In this document: piece after piece, positions 13,710-15,928 of the stretch
Layout of the letters: every line of letters starts with the position of its first letter
Position numbering within the stretch: position 1 is the stretch's first letter
Assembly: GCA_036272735.1 (NCBI GenBank)
Contig: DATAYF010000467.1
Span: forward strand, 1 to 15,928
Direction of reading: 5' to 3'
From: DATAYF01 sp036272735
Lineage (GTDB): Bacteria; Chloroflexota; Ktedonobacteria; Ktedonobacterales; Ktedonobacteraceae
DNA length: 15,928 bases
Notes under the pieces: model-generated
What the model was told of the DNA's origin: nothing
Seen by the model: the letters and a program-made list of their open reading frames with translations, nothing else
The model's database searches: none
Translations under genes and position numbers: made by a program

Positions 13710-14534
13710 ATGACAAACGCTCACAATCAGCAGCAAGAAAAACTCATACAATTCCAGCATCCTGAAAAGATCTTACCCTTCCTGCCAGGACTGACCGATA
13801 CACACATTGCGACCCTCTTTGATCTGGATACTGCCGACTATCAGACGCTGAAAAGCCGCTTTCAAGAGCAGGTGCGGGAGGCCGCGCAGGAACTCCTGGC
13901 TGATGCAGCTTTCGCAGACGGCATTGACCGGTTGCCGTTCCAGCCCGGAGAGACCGTGCTTGGTCTTGGCGAGAGCTCGACCGACGATCTTCTGTCGTGG
14001 CTGGAACTGCTCCGCCAGGCGTTCGAGCTGCGACGACCACATGATCAGGTTCGCTTCGTAAATGCTGGCGTTTCAGGCCAGACGACGACTCAGGCTCTGC
14101 GCTCATTAACAGCGACTTTGCTCCAACAACCGAACTGGCTCATCTGTTTTTTGGGCGCAAATGATGTACAGCGGATCGGTTTCCCTGTGGAGAAATCCCT
14201 GGTGAGTCTGGAAGAAACTGCCAGGAACGTGGCCGCCATCCAGCATCTGGCGGCTACTCAGACGAAAGCTCATCAGATATGGATCACTCCACCGCTCATT
14301 GTGCCTGAGCGCGTTGCCGCAAATCCCTTCTTTCAACGGCTCCAATTGGCCTGGAACAATGATGATCTTATCGCTCTGGGAGACCTTCTGCGTCGCCAAT
14401 TAGATTCCGTACTTGATCTCCAGGCAATTTTTGGCAATCCGACGCCTCTAGATTTGATGTATTCCGATGGAATTCATCCTTCGCTCGCAGGACAGCAAGC
14501 GATTGTCAGAGCACTTGTCAAACATCTGATCTAA
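13710..14534 (+). CDS. SGNH/GDSL-type hydrolase
   Basis: A 274-residue protein from ATG 13710, which follows AAGAAAGG; an upstream TTG at 13632 would add 26 residues without a ribosome site. The four SGNH blocks are visible: nucleophile in GLGESSTDD (Ser 89), glycine in NAGVSGQTTTQAL (about 121), asparagine in LGANDVQR (151), and the Asp/His pair in SDGIHPSLAGQ (Asp 253, His 256). The family cleaves esters of sugars, lipids or small molecules. There is no signal peptide in the chosen form, so it is probably cytosolic. About 120 N-terminal residues before the second block include a helical part not usual in minimal members. The gene follows the exporter by 85 bases in the same direction and may belong to the same transcript. 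Confidence 0.88.
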   Translation: MTNAHNQQQEKLIQFQHPEKILPFLPGLTDTHIATLFDLDTADYQTLKSRFQEQVREAAQELLADAAFADGIDRLPFQPGETVLGLGESSTDDLLSWLELLRQAFELRRPHDQVRFVNAGVSGQTTTQALRSLTATLLQQPNWLICFLGANDVQRIGFPVEKSLVSLEETARNVAAIQHLAATQTKAHQIWITPPLIVPERVAANPFFQRLQLAWNNDDLIALGDLLRRQLDSVLDLQAIFGNPTPLDLMYSDGIHPSLAGQQAIVRALVKHLI

Positions 14535-14637
14535 CGGAACACAAGGAACAGGTCTACGCCTTTTCTCCTGGTTGAGTCAGGAAAACAGGCAGTAGTGCTA
14601 AGAGAGAAGGCACACGAATGGGAAGAGAGACATTACT

Positions 14638-15129
14638 ATGACAACAACACCTGGGGCTGAGCAACGCCGCAATTTGTTTCGCTTCATTCAGGCTGTATTC
14701 AATCCATTATCGAAGACCATCCTGCGTTCACCGTTGCATGGGGTGATGAGCAGTAAGCTCCTGCTCATCACGTTCACCGGGCGCAAGAGTGGCAAGAAGT
14801 TTACCACCCCTATCAGCTATGTGAGACAGGGCGATACCTTGCTCCTGGCAGTAGGTGGTTCCTGGTGGAAAAATCTGCGCGGCGGGACCACCGTATGGCT
14901 TCGCTTGCAAGGAAAGCAGCGCACAGCCGTCACGGAAGTTGTAACGGACGAAGAAGCACTGTCCGAGATCTACCACATTATTCTGGCGCAGAATCCGACC
15001 CAGGGCCGCTTTATGGGAATCAAAGCAGATCCCGATGGGAAGCCAAATACCGACGATCTACGCCAGGCCATCGAGCGTGGCGCCGCAGTGGTCAAAGTGC
15101 ATCTCAAAGCAGGTGCGGCGATTCAGTGA
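14638..15129 (+). CDS. nitroreductase-like F420/deazaflavin-dependent oxidoreductase (DDN family)
   Basis: A 163-residue protein. The core LLLITFTGRKSGKKFTTPIS (residues 41-60) followed by YVRQGDTLLLAVGG, WWKNLRGG (76-83) and VWLRLQGK is the signature of the split-barrel family that includes mycobacterial Ddn and related F420H2-dependent quinone or nitro reductases. The family uses reduced F420 to reduce quinones and diverse xenobiotics and is common in Actinobacteria and Chloroflexota. GGAAGAGAG precedes the ATG. It lies 103 bases after the hydrolase gene and on the same strand as the whole regulator-controlled run, which suits a detoxifying role. A 13-pair hairpin follows the stop codon at once. 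Confidence 0.88.
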   Translation: MTTTPGAEQRRNLFRFIQAVFNPLSKTILRSPLHGVMSSKLLLITFTGRKSGKKFTTPISYVRQGDTLLLAVGGSWWKNLRGGTTVWLRLQGKQRTAVTEVVTDEEALSEIYHIILAQNPTQGRFMGIKADPDGKPNTDDLRQAIERGAAVVKVHLKAGAAIQ

Positions 15130-15134
15130 AGATA

Positions 15135-15185
15135 TTGATCTCTTGCGTCCAATAGGTTGGTGAACCATCAGGCGCAAGAGATCAA
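15135..15185. terminator. 13-pair perfect hairpin between the reductase and the last exporter
   Basis: TTGATCTCTTGCG (15135-15147) pairs with CGCAAGAGATCAA (15173-15185); the 25-base loop contains a further GGTT-ggtg-AACC stem. It starts 6 bases after the stop codon. There is no T run after it, so it may be an attenuator or RNA-processing site that lowers expression of the downstream gene. A GTG within the loop opens a 13-codon frame, described in the findings. Confidence 0.5.
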
Positions 15186-15289
15186 CGAGTTCCTGAATTG
15201 ACGCGCTAAGATTACCCATGACGAAAAACAATTGGACGAGATTATTGAGAAACTTAAACTGACTGATAAAGAAAAGGAACATCATTTTT

Positions 15290-15709
15290 ATGGCTCAAAC
15301 ACGCTCAATGGTCGTCATTGCACCGGGAGGGAATGCATCACGCGTCGATTCACGTCGCTGGTTGATGTTGAAGGGACTTCTCCTGGCGACATTTATGGGA
15401 ACGCTTGATACCTTTATTGTCAACGTTGCTGTCCCTTCAATTGAAATGAACCTTCACGCGAGTTTCGCAGAGATCCAACTGGTGATTGCTGGCTATATCC
15501 TGGCATTTGCTGTGGTTCTTGCCACTGGTGGTCGTCTGGGCAATCTCTACGGATGCAAACGCCTCTTCCAGCTTGGAGTCGTTGGCTTTACCCTGTTCTC
15601 CCTTTTCTGCGGTCTGGCCCCTACTCCCACGTCGACGATACCGTTTTTGACACCTGAACTTGACACCTTATTGTATTTTTGGGCAAAAAAACTACGACGG
15701 CAAACCTGA
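15290..15709 (+). pseudogene. DHA2-type MFS exporter, truncated after about 112 residues
   Basis: The frame starts well (AAAGGA before ATG 15290) and has the usual DHA2 beginning: LLATFMGTLDTFIVNVAVPS with motif D1 near 31-50, then VIAGYILAFAVVLATGGRLG and motif A as GGRLGNLYGCKR (80-91), and LFSLFCGLAPTP near 103-112. After that the sequence no longer resembles a transporter (TSTIPFLTPELDTLLYF...) and stops at 15707-15709. About four of the 12-14 helices remain, so the gene is dead unless the short protein has another use. The break falls near 15626 and is followed by repeated TTGACACCT, suggesting a mobile-element end or a deletion scar. Confidence 0.82.
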
Positions 15710-15771
15710 TCTGCAAAGGCGCTCTTCCAAGGAGGCAAGAGAGGGGTCAGCTCAAACGGCCCTGGTAGCAT
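15626..15771. other. junction region with a 9-base repeat
   Basis: Between the loss of exporter homology and the end of the minus-strand dehydrogenase there is no gene. TTGACACCT occurs twice, at 15647-15655 and 15660-15668, 13 bases apart, and a run of A (15687-15693) follows. Closely spaced short repeats suit the end of an insertion sequence, but no transposase is present here. Confidence 0.35.
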
Positions 15772-15928
15772 TCAGATGGTTACACGCAGCACAAGCCTGC
15801 CACGTCCATGACCGCGCTGACTGTACTCGTGGGCCTCTTGCGCCTCATTGAGGGGAAATATCTTCCCAGCAGGTACCTTGAGAAGCCCCTCATCGATCAG
15901 TTGGGTGAACATCTGTAAAGGCGCGCTC
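15772..15928 (-). CDS. C-terminal part of an MDR-type alcohol dehydrogenase/quinone oxidoreductase (partial)
   Basis: The minus strand is open from the window edge to a TGA at 15772-15774 and encodes 51 visible residues including MFTQLIDEGLLKVPAGKIFP and LNEAQEAHEYSQRGHGRGR, ending LVLRVTI. The pattern, a short helix followed by -V---FPL-EA-EAH------GRG--VLRV, is the normal C-terminus of medium-chain NADPH:quinone reductases and zinc-type alcohol dehydrogenases. The cofactor domain lies outside the window. It is transcribed towards the broken exporter and is separated from it by the junction region. Substrate cannot be told. Confidence 0.8.
   Translation of the reverse strand, partial: SAPLQMFTQLIDEGLLKVPAGKIFPLNEAQEAHEYSQRGHGRGRLVLRVTI

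Noticed and set aside
14561..14585. Hairpin TCCTG/CAGGA before the reductase gene as a terminator
   Set aside because: The stem is short with a bulge and lacks a T run.

Overview
The window reads as accessory chromosome from a bacterium of roughly balanced base composition. Several transposase families (ISL3, IS110, IS5, IS630), an F420-dependent reductase-like protein and a DUF2905 membrane protein fit a member of Chloroflexota such as the Ktedonobacteria. That placement is an inference from protein style, not a proof. No tRNA, rRNA or CRISPR array was seen.

Left part (1-4646): a tail of an unknown gene, an apparently intact ISL3-type transposase on the minus strand with a candidate 9-base direct repeat around it, a conserved protein of unknown function (2218-2997), a small DUF2905 membrane protein that starts at GTG 3274, a compact nested-stem region that could be a structured RNA (3550-3644), and a decayed IS110 transposase. 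An MFS exporter (4647-5897) follows.

Middle part (6000-9838): a pile of mobile DNA. Truncated IS5-type and second-family transposase pieces abut near 6480-6510, and a 66-base hairpin lies in the second piece. Next is a nested structure whose boundaries can be read from the bases. An IS630-type element (6940-9835) sits in a CTAG target with TA duplicated. Its transposase gene is split by a 107-base, almost perfectly palindromic MITE (7943-8049), also in a CTAG with TA duplicated; removing the MITE restores the reading frame. Just after the transposase stop codon sits a second transposon-like unit (8361-9804) with 42-base inverted ends and a 5-base target duplication (AGACT). It carries no transposase, only an EamA/DMT-type transporter. 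This matches the idea of a mobile insertion cassette and is the most interesting object in the window.

Right part (9839-15928): three spaced copies of an AAATAACGTCGTTCTC-like motif, resembling the iterated binding sites at ends of TniA/TnsB-type transposons, precede a divergent regulatory unit. A TetR repressor gene points left. A textbook promoter (TTGACA, 17 bases, TACAAT) followed by a near-palindromic operator points right into a same-strand run: SDR oxidoreductase, four-helix-type membrane protein (DUF2269-like), DHA2-type MFS exporter, SGNH hydrolase, F420/deazaflavin-dependent nitroreductase-like protein, and a second DHA2 exporter broken after about 112 residues. The set looks like an inducible export and detoxification locus. 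The window ends in the C-terminal part of a zinc-type alcohol dehydrogenase/quinone oxidoreductase on the minus strand.
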